Shown here: positions 32,349 to 41,555 of the stretch, in pieces | How positions within the stretch are numbered: position 1 is the stretch's first letter | How the letters are laid out: every line of letters begins with the position of its first letter | Source: Nitrosospira multiformis | GTDB taxonomy: Bacteria; Pseudomonadota; Gammaproteobacteria; Burkholderiales; Nitrosomonadaceae | Direction of reading: 5' to 3' | NCBI RefSeq assembly: GCF_003050865.1 | Contig: NZ_QAOK01000024.1 | Location: 1-49,980 of the forward strand | Length of the DNA: 49,980 nucleotides | Notes under the pieces: model-generated | Database searches by the model: none | Seen by the model: the letters and a program-made list of their open reading frames with translations, nothing else | What the model was told of the DNA's origin: nothing | Made by a program: the position numbers and the translations under genes

Positions 32349-33182
32349 CTATTCTTCTGCATACAGAATATTCCTGCCACTGTCTTGATTCAAATTTTCA
32401 TCAGACCTTATGGACGGCAAGTGAATCTGAATACTGAGTCCTTCATCCGGCTCGTTTCTCGCTACGATTTTTCCGCCATATAGCCGAACAGCCCGATCAG
32501 CGATGGCAAGCCCAAGCCCGTTTCCACCTGTCGAGTGATCCCGGGCTTCTTCCAACCTGACAAAGGGTTGAAAAAGATGAGGCAGCATGTCTTCAGGTGC
32601 ACCCGGGCCGTGATCCCGAACCTGAACAACAATTCCATCACGACAGGCTGTATCTCCCAGCATGCTTATTTCAACTGCCGTAGCAGGTTTTGTATATTTG
32701 ATGGCATTGCGTACAACGTTTTCTATCGCGCTGTGCAGAAGCCGGGGACTTCCCCATACGACCGCTGGGAAAGTATCCCTTAATTCTATCCGGCAGCCCA
32801 TAGCTGATGCTTCGAATTGCGCATCCTCCACGAGTTCTTCAAGCAGTTCCCGTATGTCCACCTTTTCGGCATGATCGGAATCCACTCCTGCTTCCAGGCG
32901 GGAGAGTTCGAGTAGACGGCCGATGAGCTCATTCAAACGTTCTATTTCCGCCTCCATGCGGTTCAATTCCTTTTCAGCCTGCCCGCCTGACCGCTGCCGC
33001 GCAAGCTCCAGCGCAGCCTGTAGCCTTGCCAGAGGAGAACGAAGCTCATGTTAGGCATCGCTCAGCAATTGCCGCTGGGCGCCAAATACCCTCTCGAGTC
33101 GCTCGGTCATCTTGTCAAATGCACTTGCCAGTTCCCCGATCTCGTCGCGCCGGCCAGCAGAACGGCTTGGCCGTCGCAACCC
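32349..33182 (-). pseudogene. Sensor histidine kinase remnant, nonsense mutation in the H-box
   Basis: The intact 3' part (ORF from 32966) has the dimerisation end and HATPase domain: N-box VVRNAIKYT, G1 VRDHGPGAPED, F-box LFQPFVRLEEA and G2 GGNGLGLAIADRAV. In the same frame, upstream sequence reads the HAMP-like RRDEIGELASAFDKMTERLE, then RQLLSDA, a TAA (33051-33053) and HELRSPLARLQAALELA. A single base (TCA to TAA) thus replaces the serine just before the phospho-histidine. A further in-frame TGA at 33183-33185 ends recognisable HAMP sequence, and the sensor and membrane segments are missing before the pqiC gene. No response regulator gene is adjacent. Confidence 0.88.
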
Positions 33183-33251
33183 TCAGCAGTCCCTCTAAGT
33201 AGTCCTTCTAATATGGGGAAGAGTGGTAACAGAGTAGCGGCCACATCAAAG

Positions 33252-33899
33252 TCAAGGCGCTTCTTTCCGCACTGCACACGTTGGAACACGGCCCATATCC
33301 AGCTCGATCACGTTCTTAGAAATGTCTGTGACTACGCCTGCTACTGCGCGTTGCACACCCTCTACAACACCTTCGACACCTGCGGCAACGGGCTCCGTAA
33401 TCACCGCATAACATGCGACGCTTCGAGCATCGACAGGACGCGTAATCGTCCAACTGAATCTCGCCTTTACGCTGTCATCGATTATTGCGTCGAGCTGGCT
33501 AAGCTCAATTGCGATTCTGTAGACGATTTGATCGGGAGTACGACCCCTGCCTGCTCTGTTTACGGCCCCGGTCAAGTTAGCAATACCAGAGGCGAACGCA
33601 TCTCGCAGTTCATAGTTGAAGGGCGATGACCAGCGATCTTGTTCAAGGATGAAAAGCGGTGTTTCCGGACCAGAATCTCTGGAACGTACAACCAATTGCG
33701 GGCGCGCAAGCCGTTCTGGAACATTGACTGGCAATATGTCAATGAAAATCGGGGTAGACAGATCTCGTGACAGGGCCTTTATCTCGGAGGACTCCGATCC
33801 GATCGACAGCGTATAAAACCGCGTCTCCGGAACCGATGCACAGCCAGCGGCCAATGATGCTACCATCATAAAAAATGCGCTTCGCCCCAGGCTCGTCAT
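33252..33899 (-). CDS. pqiC: PqiC-family outer-membrane lipoprotein
   Basis: A 215-residue lipoprotein. The signal sequence ends in the lipobox LAAGC and the mature part begins ASVPETRFYTLS, the usual start of PqiC/YmbA proteins. Family segments include LARPQLVVRS and WSSPFNYELRDAFA. It is thought to anchor the PqiB needle at the outer membrane. The start overlaps the pqiB stop by four bases. Its 3' end borders the broken kinase. Confidence 0.9.
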   Translation of the reverse strand: MTSLGRSAFFMMVASLAAGCASVPETRFYTLSIGSESSEIKALSRDLSTPIFIDILPVNVPERLARPQLVVRSRDSGPETPLFILEQDRWSSPFNYELRDAFASGIANLTGAVNRAGRGRTPDQIVYRIAIELSQLDAIIDDSVKARFSWTITRPVDARSVACYAVITEPVAAGVEGVVEGVQRAVAGVVTDISKNVIELDMGRVPTCAVRKEAP

Positions 33900-35569
33900 T
33901 GCTTATCTTCCCGCTTGCCGCGAATTATCGATTCAGGATGACGCTCCAGATAATCCGTTACAACCCTGAGTGAAATCGCCGCGCGCGATAATTCCTGCAA
34001 TGTCTGACGTAAATCCTGCTGCAGAGGCGCTTCTTCGGACAATGTGCGCCCCGCAGCATTTAGAGTCTCGTGCACGTCCTTCATTGCCACGGCTATTTCG
34101 GGCGCCACATCATTATTCAACGTCTCCGTCAGCTGTCCAGCCCTGTTCAGCGTTCTTTGGAGGGTTTTTAACGACTCCTGTAATTCGCTGCCAATTTGAT
34201 CGAAAGGTACCTTGTTCAATTTTCGCGCTATCTCGGAAATCTGCGTTTGAGTTTCCTCTGCCGTATTGGGAATGGTGGGTATTGCCAATAGCGCCTGGGA
34301 AGCTACATCGGCTTTGCGCTTCGAAACGTCTCCTTTTTTTGTGACGACGCCAGGAAAAAAATCGAAGGCAATATAAAGTTGTCCGGTAAGGAGATCGGCG
34401 CTTCGCAACTGCGCGCGCAAGCCGCGATCGATCATGAACTGCAAACGCTGTTGGGCTGTATACGTTGGTTCTTTTCGAAACTGTGCATATCTCCGGCCCA
34501 GCCGCTCCGGATAAACCTGAACCAGGACGGGCATAGTGAATTCGCGCAGCCTGGGGTCATAATCAATGCCTATCGATTTAACCTGTCCCAATATCAACCC
34601 CCGGAAACTCACTTCTGCACCCGGTCTTAGACCACGCAGGGATTGTTTGAAATTAAGCAATATTATTTGCGCGTCGCCATCCGGCTCCTTTAACGCTTCA
34701 GTCTGATTCTCAGCCAGGATAAAGGCCGTGTCCTCCTTAACGAGAGTGCCGGGATTGTCATCGAGGGATTGGAAGGAAAGACCGCCGAACAGAACAGTAT
34801 CCAGTGATTGCGACCTGATCTTTAACCCATCGGCATTAAGTTGCACGTCGAAGCCACTGGCATGCCAGAAGCGGGTATTGATACCCACAAATCTGTCATA
34901 GGGCGAGTTAATGAATATCCGCATGATGATGCCTTTGCCATTTTCATCCAGATCATATGCGGTCACTTGCCCTACTTTGATCCCATGGAAATAGACAGGC
35001 GAACCTATATCCACCGAGCCGATATCGGCCGCATGTAAAAAATACTGCTTTCCGGAAGCGCCGCGGGTCACTATTGGCGGCGTCTCAAGTCCCACAAATT
35101 TGTTTGCCTGCTCGGCTGAAATGCCCGCATCCGCTCCGATGTAGGTCCCTGATACCAGGGTCGCAAGCCCGGACACTTGCAAACCTGAGATACGTGGACG
35201 CACGACCCAGAAACGGCTGTCGGCTGCGGTGAAACTTTGGGCTTCCTTCTTCAATCGCACGGTTACCGAAACGTGAGTGCGGTCTTCGCTGAGCGCGATT
35301 GACTGAACGGTGCCTATCTCGACTTCTTTATACTTGACCTTGGTTTTGCCTGCCTCGAGTCCTTCGCCGGAGAGGAATGTAATGGTGATCGCTGGACCGC
35401 GCTGAATCCAGGCCTGAACCAGAAGCGAAACTCCGATAACCACGGCAAGTATCGGAACCAGCCAGATTAACGAGGAAACCCAGTTTCGCTGACCCACCTT
35501 CTTTGGCAAAGGAACGCCTTGCGCGGGATTACCCCCCTCGCCTTCATTCATATGATCTTCCGGGCTCAT
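33896..35569 (-). CDS. pqiB: PqiB-family intermembrane transport protein with three MCE domains
   Basis: A 557-residue protein. One N-terminal transmembrane helix (about 31-50) is followed by three MCE domains (roughly 55-150, 165-260 and 290-400), recognisable from ITITFLSGEGLEAGKTKVKY, VYFHGIKVGQVTAY and VSFRGLILGQVKSIG. A C-terminal helical region (about 440-545) forms the needle. PqiB bridges the periplasm in lipid transport. The length is close to E. coli PqiB (546). Start could be either of two methionines (35569 or 35551); the first overlaps the end of the PqiA2 gene. Confidence 0.93.
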   Translation of the reverse strand: MSPEDHMNEGEGGNPAQGVPLPKKVGQRNWVSSLIWLVPILAVVIGVSLLVQAWIQRGPAITITFLSGEGLEAGKTKVKYKEVEIGTVQSIALSEDRTHVSVTVRLKKEAQSFTAADSRFWVVRPRISGLQVSGLATLVSGTYIGADAGISAEQANKFVGLETPPIVTRGASGKQYFLHAADIGSVDIGSPVYFHGIKVGQVTAYDLDENGKGIIMRIFINSPYDRFVGINTRFWHASGFDVQLNADGLKIRSQSLDTVLFGGLSFQSLDDNPGTLVKEDTAFILAENQTEALKEPDGDAQIILLNFKQSLRGLRPGAEVSFRGLILGQVKSIGIDYDPRLREFTMPVLVQVYPERLGRRYAQFRKEPTYTAQQRLQFMIDRGLRAQLRSADLLTGQLYIAFDFFPGVVTKKGDVSKRKADVASQALLAIPTIPNTAEETQTQISEIARKLNKVPFDQIGSELQESLKTLQRTLNRAGQLTETLNNDVAPEIAVAMKDVHETLNAAGRTLSEEAPLQQDLRQTLQELSRAAISLRVVTDYLERHPESIIRGKREDKQ

Positions 35570-36230
35570 GTTCGGTCACGTCCCACATCAAACGGGGGTC
35601 AAAGCTGATCGAAGCAAGCATGGTCAGTACCACCACTGCGGCAAAGGCAGCGATACCCTCCCCCGGGTGCACCGTGGCAAAGCCTTTGATCTGTATGAGT
35701 CCGGTCATCAGCGTTACTACAAAAACATCCAGCATCGACCACCGCCCAATTACCGCGATAACGCGATAAAGTTTCGCTCGTAGCAAGAGGTGCCGCTTAC
35801 TGTGGTCTTGTACTGCGATCAATAGCTGAGTAAGGACCGCCAGCTTGAATAAAGGCACGAGAAAGCTGGCAGTAAAAACAATAAGCGCCAATCCCCAGGA
35901 ACCGGAATTCCAGAAATAAATGATGCCGCTCATGATCGTGTCTTGCTGTTCCTTTCCGAGGAAAGGAACAGTGATCATGACCGGTAATATATTGGCCGGG
36001 ACATACATTATGTAGGCGGCGATCACTAAAGCCCAGGTGCGGCGGAGACTGTCAGGTTTACGCAGGTGCAATCCTGCACCGCAGCGCCCGCAGCGGTCAT
36101 GAGCCTTTACATCTTCCCATAAGGTCGCACAATGAGGACATGAGACCATGCCCAGCTTCGCCGCAGTCTTTACGGGCACTCCGCTCCCCGGCGACTGGCT
36201 GGCTGGTTGAATGGTTCTATTTGCTGGCAC
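35544..36230 (-). CDS. PqiA-family membrane protein, second half-size copy
   Basis: A 228-residue inner-membrane protein. A zinc-ribbon (VSCPHCATLWED, then RCGRCGAGL) precedes four hydrophobic helices, with ILPVMITVPFLG and the segment MLDVFVVTLMTGLIQIKGFA typical of the PqiA domain. E. coli PqiA is a single protein of about 417 residues with two such halves. Here each half is a separate gene. It overlaps pqiB by 26 bp and follows the first half by 3 bp. Confidence 0.9.
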   Translation of the reverse strand: MPANRTIQPASQSPGSGVPVKTAAKLGMVSCPHCATLWEDVKAHDRCGRCGAGLHLRKPDSLRRTWALVIAAYIMYVPANILPVMITVPFLGKEQQDTIMSGIIYFWNSGSWGLALIVFTASFLVPLFKLAVLTQLLIAVQDHSKRHLLLRAKLYRVIAVIGRWSMLDVFVVTLMTGLIQIKGFATVHPGEGIAAFAAVVVLTMLASISFDPRLMWDVTEHEPGRSYE

Positions 36231-36233
36231 GCT

Positions 36234-36914
36234 TTATTTCCCTTGTTTCTTGTAACCACATCTGCTGATATAGAGACAGCGCGGGTCAAACGAAAACACT
36301 GCCGTCAGCAGGAAAGCAAGGGCACCAAATGCCCACAACGCAATGCCAGGCAGTACGGTTGCCATACTCGTCAGTTTGACGAACGCAACGATGACACCGA
36401 GCAGAAATACCTCCACCATTACCCATGGTCGCAAGACCTGAATCAGGCGTCCCGATAAATTAAACGTTGTTGGGTGTCCGAATCTTCTAAATCTGATTGG
36501 GAAGGTAAGCAAATAAATCAAAGCCAGAAGTTGAATCAAGGGAAACAGAATTGTTGTAGCCAACACCAGCAATGCCACGAAGAGCATCCCCTCACCTCTC
36601 AAGGAACGGACCGAGCCTATAAGCGTTGCGTGGCTGAACAAACCACTCCGCAATTCCAGTTCAAGGATTGGAAAGACGTTTGCAATGAGGTACATACACA
36701 AACCGGCGATCGCCAGTGGTAAAACATGCTTGCGCTGAGCACGCCTGTCGCGTTCCAGCTCGGCGCCGCAACGACGGCAGAATGCGACTTCGCTGCGGCC
36801 CAGCGGTAATTTGCGGTAAACCGCATCGCATTCTTCACAAGCAATCAAGTCAGGTACTTCCCGCATGGTTAATTTATTGAAGTTTGTCTTTCGTTCATAC
36901 AATGTGGACTCCAA
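36234..36914 (-). CDS. PqiA-family membrane protein, first half-size copy
   Basis: A 226-residue protein with zinc-ribbon cysteines in IACEECDAVY and FCRRCGAEL, followed by four membrane helices and the PqiA segment QVLRPWVMVEVFLLGVIVAFVKL. The track frame starts with TTG at 36914, preceded by AGGA seven bases upstream; the next ATG is at 36866 with no clear ribosome-binding site. The TTG is slightly favoured. It is the first gene of the pqi cluster. Confidence 0.88.
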   Translation of the reverse strand: MESTLYERKTNFNKLTMREVPDLIACEECDAVYRKLPLGRSEVAFCRRCGAELERDRRAQRKHVLPLAIAGLCMYLIANVFPILELELRSGLFSHATLIGSVRSLRGEGMLFVALLVLATTILFPLIQLLALIYLLTFPIRFRRFGHPTTFNLSGRLIQVLRPWVMVEVFLLGVIVAFVKLTSMATVLPGIALWAFGALAFLLTAVFSFDPRCLYISRCGYKKQGK

Positions 36915-37073
36915 ACGGCATTCCTGAACGATGGCTTCTCGGAGTCGACATATCCTATTTATATACTGTAGTAGTTAATCTGATGGCTTGCACCGGTGCC
37001 GATGAGAGACCAAACGGGCGGACTGGATGATAGATCGCGCCAGCTTTTATCCAGGGATGACCAGACCAATTCC

Positions 37074-37244
37074 TCAAGAAGAAGCCGGATGAGGATATTG
37101 ATAAGGCATGATCCGCACAAACGAATAGAGGTATAGAGGCGCGGCAAGTCGGAAACTGATGATTATCAGCTCTACCAGGCCTTGAGTCATCTTGAGTACG
37201 TCGAGACCGAGATCGCCTTGAATTACCGCCTTATTCAGCACCAT
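37074..37244 (-). CDS. Short membrane ORF, possibly a remnant of a FliQ/SctS-like export protein
   Basis: A 56-residue frame in the 480-bp gap after the pqi cluster. The segment LDVLKMTQGLVELIIISF is followed by RLAAPLYLYSFVRIM. The pattern loosely resembles the first helix of FliQ/SctS export-gate proteins, but it is short and lacks the second helix. The rest of 36959-37394 shows no gene. Confidence 0.2.
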   Translation of the reverse strand: MVLNKAVIQGDLGLDVLKMTQGLVELIIISFRLAAPLYLYSFVRIMPYQYPHPASS

Positions 37245-37394
37245 CGGATAGATCGTTTCCTTTCTCCAGCGCGTCAGTCAAGCCATGCTCAATCGTTAAT
37301 TTCAAATGTTGGCCCCGTGAAGCTTCACCATCTGCATTAATACTGCAATAAACCGCCGTCAAAATAGGAGCTTCGATACAACCGGGAAGGAGTT

Positions 37395-37607
37395 ATGCCT
37401 AACTACGCCGTCTATATGAGAATGCATACAGGACATGTCAAACGAGTAAGAAACTTTTTCAGCAATTATCCCCACGATCTTTTGAAGCGCTATTTCCATC
37501 AAGGATCACTCACAGGCTTTCCAGAAAATACCGTATTCTGGATAAACCCTGAAGGCCCTAGTATCGGCTTTGCGCCGCGCCCTGAAGTACGAAAAGCAGC
37601 TGATTAA
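37395..37607 (+). CDS. Small hypothetical protein
   Basis: A 70-residue basic protein with a strong GGAAGGAG ribosome-binding site. The sequence is rich in aromatic residues and histidine (YAVYMRMHTGH, SNYPHDLLKRYFHQ). There is no signal peptide, membrane helix or known motif. The good start signal and isolated position support it being a real gene. Confidence 0.55.
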   Translation: MPNYAVYMRMHTGHVKRVRNFFSNYPHDLLKRYFHQGSLTGFPENTVFWINPEGPSIGFAPRPEVRKAAD

Positions 37608-37687
37608 GAAAAGACAGAAACAAAAAAACTGACTGAGTCAGGATCTGGTTTCAAAATGAGCATTGCTCAGTCGCCCTGCTGACGCTC

Positions 37688-38722
37688 TCAGCCGAACTCG
37701 ATTTTCTTAATCAAACGGTTTTGTCCATCAAAATAATAGACCTCATAGGATATCGAGGTCAAAGCATAGACTTTTTCGATAACGACTTTTGCGGCTTCCT
37801 CCTGCATGGACTGGACGTAGTGTTGTCGTTCGAGCGAAAGAGATGACAGGGGAACGACTTTTTCGAACTCTAATCCTCTGTTGTAATGAAACTCCACCGA
37901 ATAGATCAATTTCTTCCAGGCCAATCTGGCCTCTAGTTCTTCAGCCAGAAAAATCACTCTAAGATGAGGATCATTTGCAAGTTGGATATGAACAACCGCG
38001 CTGTTCAGCATTAATACGCCAGAGATCACCATGGCGCTGTAGCCAGCCCGCATGAATAACCCTCTAGATACCCTGGGCAAGACGAATTTCATGAAGCTAG
38101 AGGATAGAACGGCAGCTAGCGCAACTATCAGGCCGATTCCTATGGCTTTTAGCTGAAACAAACCCAATGCAGCATAAAGATAAAGCTTGATCAAATGCAA
38201 TAAAACTTCATTCGCAGCACGGGTTGCAATAATTTCATGACTGTCCAGCCCGTAGCGAAAATAAAAACGGTTAAACAGGACACCCACCGCACCGGTCAAA
38301 CCAGAAATAAAACCAGCCAGAAAACCGACCATTCTGAGATGCCATGGTGGAATAGGAGACAATACGACGTGCTTTCGTTCCTGTTTTCTAAAAAACCAGG
38401 GAAGATTAGAGATAAGAAATATGCTCATGCACAACTCTAGATACATCGGCTCCAGATAACTTAGCATTTCTACGCCTAAAACCACTCCTACCATAGCTGT
38501 TGGCAAAAACAGTTTAGCCATATCCCAACGAATGGCTTTAAAAAATATCCAGATTCTGGAAAATGAGCTTGTTACGGATCCGAGAGTAAGTGCGGCTGGA
38601 ACCTGATTTACTGGAAGAGAATAGCCAAGAATAGGAATCAGTAATAATCCGGCCCCTCCTCCACAGAATGCGCTGAGTGAAAATGCCAGGAAAGCGGCAA
38701 GAAAGAGGTAGAGATATAACAT
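37688..38722 (-). CDS. TauE/SafE-family sulfite/anion exporter-like permease with C-terminal extension
   Basis: A 344-residue protein. The first 250 residues form about eight hydrophobic helices and carry the family repeat CGGGAGLLLIPILGYSLPVNQVPA and a second copy near GFISGLTGAVGVLFNRFYF. The last 90 residues are hydrophilic (EELEARLAWKKLIYSVEFHY), unlike most family members of about 250-270 residues, and could be a cytoplasmic regulatory domain. The family exports sulfite, sulfoacetate or related anions; substrate here unknown. Confidence 0.85.
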   Translation of the reverse strand: MLYLYLFLAAFLAFSLSAFCGGGAGLLLIPILGYSLPVNQVPAALTLGSVTSSFSRIWIFFKAIRWDMAKLFLPTAMVGVVLGVEMLSYLEPMYLELCMSIFLISNLPWFFRKQERKHVVLSPIPPWHLRMVGFLAGFISGLTGAVGVLFNRFYFRYGLDSHEIIATRAANEVLLHLIKLYLYAALGLFQLKAIGIGLIVALAAVLSSSFMKFVLPRVSRGLFMRAGYSAMVISGVLMLNSAVVHIQLANDPHLRVIFLAEELEARLAWKKLIYSVEFHYNRGLEFEKVVPLSSLSLERQHYVQSMQEEAAKVVIEKVYALTSISYEVYYFDGQNRLIKKIEFG

Positions 38723-38840
38723 GATAGTGAAGGAAGCCGATAAAGGGACGGGATGGGCTTAAGCTAAGTGTAGTACGATCACGCAATTCACGGGCGGGGG
38801 AGGATCATCATATGGTTTCCAGTTCCACCCGACGCAGGCG

Positions 38841-38981
38841 TCATACCGATATAACCGGAGTTACTTCGAGCAGCTTGTCGAGTGCAACGCGCTGATTGTT
38901 GGTGAGCGGTGCGGCCAATAGCTTGAAGACTCCCCGCTCAGCTTCCGGGCAGAGCGCTAGTCTTAATGTCACATAATTCCA
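38841..38981 (-). pseudogene. Fragment resembling a Tn3-family transposase
   Basis: The frame reads NYVTLRLALCPEAERGVFK, then LLAAPLTNNQRVALDKLLEV and a stop. The spacing A-E-R-x-V-F-x-x-L-x-x-P-L-T-x-x-Q-R-x-x-L-D-x-L-L-E fits the N-terminal region of Tn3 transposases. No start codon and no continuation on either side. The rest of the 38723-38996 gap holds nothing recognisable. Confidence 0.4.
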
Positions 38982-38996
38982 CTAGCTATCTTTCGT

Positions 38997-41555
38997 ATGG
39001 ATAAGCCACCCGAAGTTGATCCGCTGACCGGCTTGACTCACGATGAAGCCGTCCGGCGCCTCGCCGAGAATGGATATAACGAACTTCCTTCGGCAAAGCC
39101 GCGCAATGTGCTCGCCATCGCAATTTCAGTGGCGCGTGAGCCCATGTTCATGCTTCTGGTCGCCTGCGGCACAATCTATCTGCTCCTGGGAAGCAAGCAG
39201 GAGGCCCTGATGCTGCTTGGCTTCGTATTCGTTGTCATGGGTATCACTTTTATTCAGGAGCGCAAGACCGAACGGGCGCTGGGTGCGCTGCGCGATCTTT
39301 CCAGTCCCCGTGCGCTCGTTATCCGCGGAGGAAAGCAAGAGCGTATTCCTGGCCGCGAAGTGGTTCGGGGCGATCTCATCATCCTGTCTGAGGGGGATCG
39401 TGTTCCAGCGGATGCCATTCTTCTGGAATCTGCTCACATGTCCATTGATGAATCGGCGCTCACGGGGGAATCTGTTCCCGTACGTAAGCGTGCGAGTGAC
39501 ATCCATTCCCAGAAAATGGGTGTGCCAGGCGGGAATGATTTGCCATTTATCTTTTCCAGCACGCTTGTCGTGCAGGGAAAGGGGATGGCGGTAGCTACCC
39601 GGACAGGCACTGACACCGCCATTGGTCAGATCGGCAAGGCGCTCGCGAGCATAGAGCAGAAACCAACACGCTTGCAAAGCGAGGTTGCGAGTGTGGTGAA
39701 GCGAGTATCCTGGATCGGTTTTGCGCTGGCGAGCATTGTTGCGCTTTGGTATGGCGCCACTCGAGGCGACTGGCTGAATGGCTTTCTCGCCGGGCTGACG
39801 CTTGCGATGGCGCTTCTTCCCGAGGAATTGCCGGTTGTCCTCACGGTCTTCCTGGGATTGGGCGCGTGGCGCATATCGAGGGAAAAAGTGCTCACTCGGC
39901 AAATTCCTGCAATCGAAATGCTCGGTGCGGCCACCATCCTTTGTGTTGACAAGACAGGGACTCTCACCCAAAACCAGATGGCCATTGCACGGATATTCAG
40001 CGCAGGCCAGGTCTTTGATGCTGCGGGAAAAGATTCATTCGGTCTGCCGGAAACATTCCATGAAACCCTTGAATTCGCCGTTCTGGCAAGCCCCCGGGAG
40101 CCGTTCGACCCGATGGAGATCGCAATCCGCCACTCCGCGCACAAGCTGTTGGCCCATACCGAGCATTTGCATGGAGATTGGCGGCTGATGAGCGAATATC
40201 CTCTCTCGCATGGCTTACTGGCCATGTCCCGTGTCTGGCAGGCTCCTGATCAGGTGAACTATATCATTGCCGCGAAGGGATCGCCCGAAGCGATCATCGA
40301 CCTGTGCCATCTTGATGCAGATTCTGCACGAGGAATTATCACTCAGGTCAATAGCCTGGCTGAGCAAGGCTTGCGCGTGCTGGGAGTCGCCAAGGCTGAA
40401 TTCAACCAGCAGCGGCTACCTGATCTCCAGCATGATTTCACGTTTCAGTTCCTCGGTCTGATTGCCTTGGCGGATCCCATCCGCCCGCAGGTTCCTGCTG
40501 CAATCGAGGAGAGCCAGGCCGCCGGGTTGAGGGTCATAATGATTACCGGCGATTATCCGGCCACGGCAATGAATATTGCGCGGCAGATCGGGATTCAATC
40601 GCCAGAAAATACGATCTCAGGGTCTATGCTGGATAGCCTGAGCGATGCCGAACTTCAGGAGCGTATCCGGGCAGTAAATATCTTCTGCCGAGTCGTGCCC
40701 GAACAAAAGCTACGCATCGTGAACGCACTCAAGGCGAGCGGTGAAGTCGTGGTCATGACCGGTGATGGCGTCAATGATGCGCCCGCACTAAAGTCGGCGA
40801 ACATCGGTATTGCCATGGGGAAGCGCGGGACGGACGTCGCGCGCGAGTCTGCCGCGCTCGTGCTGCTAAACGACGATTTTTCTTCAATCGTCTCGGCAGT
40901 GAGGCTCGGGCGGCGTATTTTCGACAATCTGCAAAAGGCCAGCGCTTTCATTATTGCTGTCCACCTCCCGATCGTTGGCCTGTCTGTCATCCCCGTGATA
41001 ATGGGCTTACCCGTAATTCTCATGCCAGTGCATATTCTATTCCTGGAATTGATCATCGACCCGGCATGCTCCATCGTTTTCGAGGCGGAGCGCGAGGAGG
41101 CGGACATTATGCGGAGACCTCCGCGACCCCCGGACACTCCGCTTTTCGATCGTGAACTGTTGATCCTCGGATTTGGGCAGGGCCTGGTTCTGCTTTTGAT
41201 CGTGCAGGCGATATTCAGCTTTGCGCTCTATCGCGGGCTCGGAGCCGATGAGTCGCGAGCAATAACTTTCATGACTCTGGTCGTCGCCAGCGTGGGTCTG
41301 ATTTTTACAAACCGGTCTCGATCAAGGTCGGCATTTGCCTCCCTTAAATCGCAGAATGCGGCTCTTTGGTGGGTGACAGGAGGAGCAATGAGCGCCCTTG
41401 GGCTGGTTGTCTTCGTTCCGGCACTAAGCGATCTGTTCTCTTTCGGCAGGCCACAACTTCCCGAGGTCGCATTTTGCCTTTTTGCCGGCTTGGCAACATT
41501 CGGCCTATTTGAAACCATGAAGCTGATCCAGGCACACAAGCAAATATCCGCGTGA
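38997..41555 (+). CDS. P-type cation-translocating ATPase (P2-like)
   Basis: An 852-residue ion pump. An N-terminal cation ATPase segment (GLTHDEAVRRLAENGYNEL) is followed by TGESVPV (A domain), PEELPVVL in transmembrane helix 4, the phosphorylation site CVDKTGTLTQNQ (Asp318), MITGDYPATA and GDGVNDAPAL. About ten helices, with six after the catalytic domain. The architecture is that of P2 Ca2+/H+-type ATPases. The helix-4 motif has a second glutamate where the calcium pumps have glycine (PEGLP), so the ion is uncertain. No N-terminal heavy-metal domain is present. It is flanked by transposase-like and patatin-like debris. Confidence 0.92.
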   Translation: MDKPPEVDPLTGLTHDEAVRRLAENGYNELPSAKPRNVLAIAISVAREPMFMLLVACGTIYLLLGSKQEALMLLGFVFVVMGITFIQERKTERALGALRDLSSPRALVIRGGKQERIPGREVVRGDLIILSEGDRVPADAILLESAHMSIDESALTGESVPVRKRASDIHSQKMGVPGGNDLPFIFSSTLVVQGKGMAVATRTGTDTAIGQIGKALASIEQKPTRLQSEVASVVKRVSWIGFALASIVALWYGATRGDWLNGFLAGLTLAMALLPEELPVVLTVFLGLGAWRISREKVLTRQIPAIEMLGAATILCVDKTGTLTQNQMAIARIFSAGQVFDAAGKDSFGLPETFHETLEFAVLASPREPFDPMEIAIRHSAHKLLAHTEHLHGDWRLMSEYPLSHGLLAMSRVWQAPDQVNYIIAAKGSPEAIIDLCHLDADSARGIITQVNSLAEQGLRVLGVAKAEFNQQRLPDLQHDFTFQFLGLIALADPIRPQVPAAIEESQAAGLRVIMITGDYPATAMNIARQIGIQSPENTISGSMLDSLSDAELQERIRAVNIFCRVVPEQKLRIVNALKASGEVVVMTGDGVNDAPALKSANIGIAMGKRGTDVARESAALVLLNDDFSSIVSAVRLGRRIFDNLQKASAFIIAVHLPIVGLSVIPVIMGLPVILMPVHILFLELIIDPACSIVFEAEREEADIMRRPPRPPDTPLFDRELLILGFGQGLVLLLIVQAIFSFALYRGLGADESRAITFMTLVVASVGLIFTNRSRSRSAFASLKSQNAALWWVTGGAMSALGLVVFVPALSDLFSFGRPQLPEVAFCLFAGLATFGLFETMKLIQAHKQISA

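Noticed and set aside
32349-32966. The kinase 3' frame as a small functional protein
   Set aside because: Upstream in-frame sequence continues with H-box and HAMP homology, so the short frame is the end of a broken gene.
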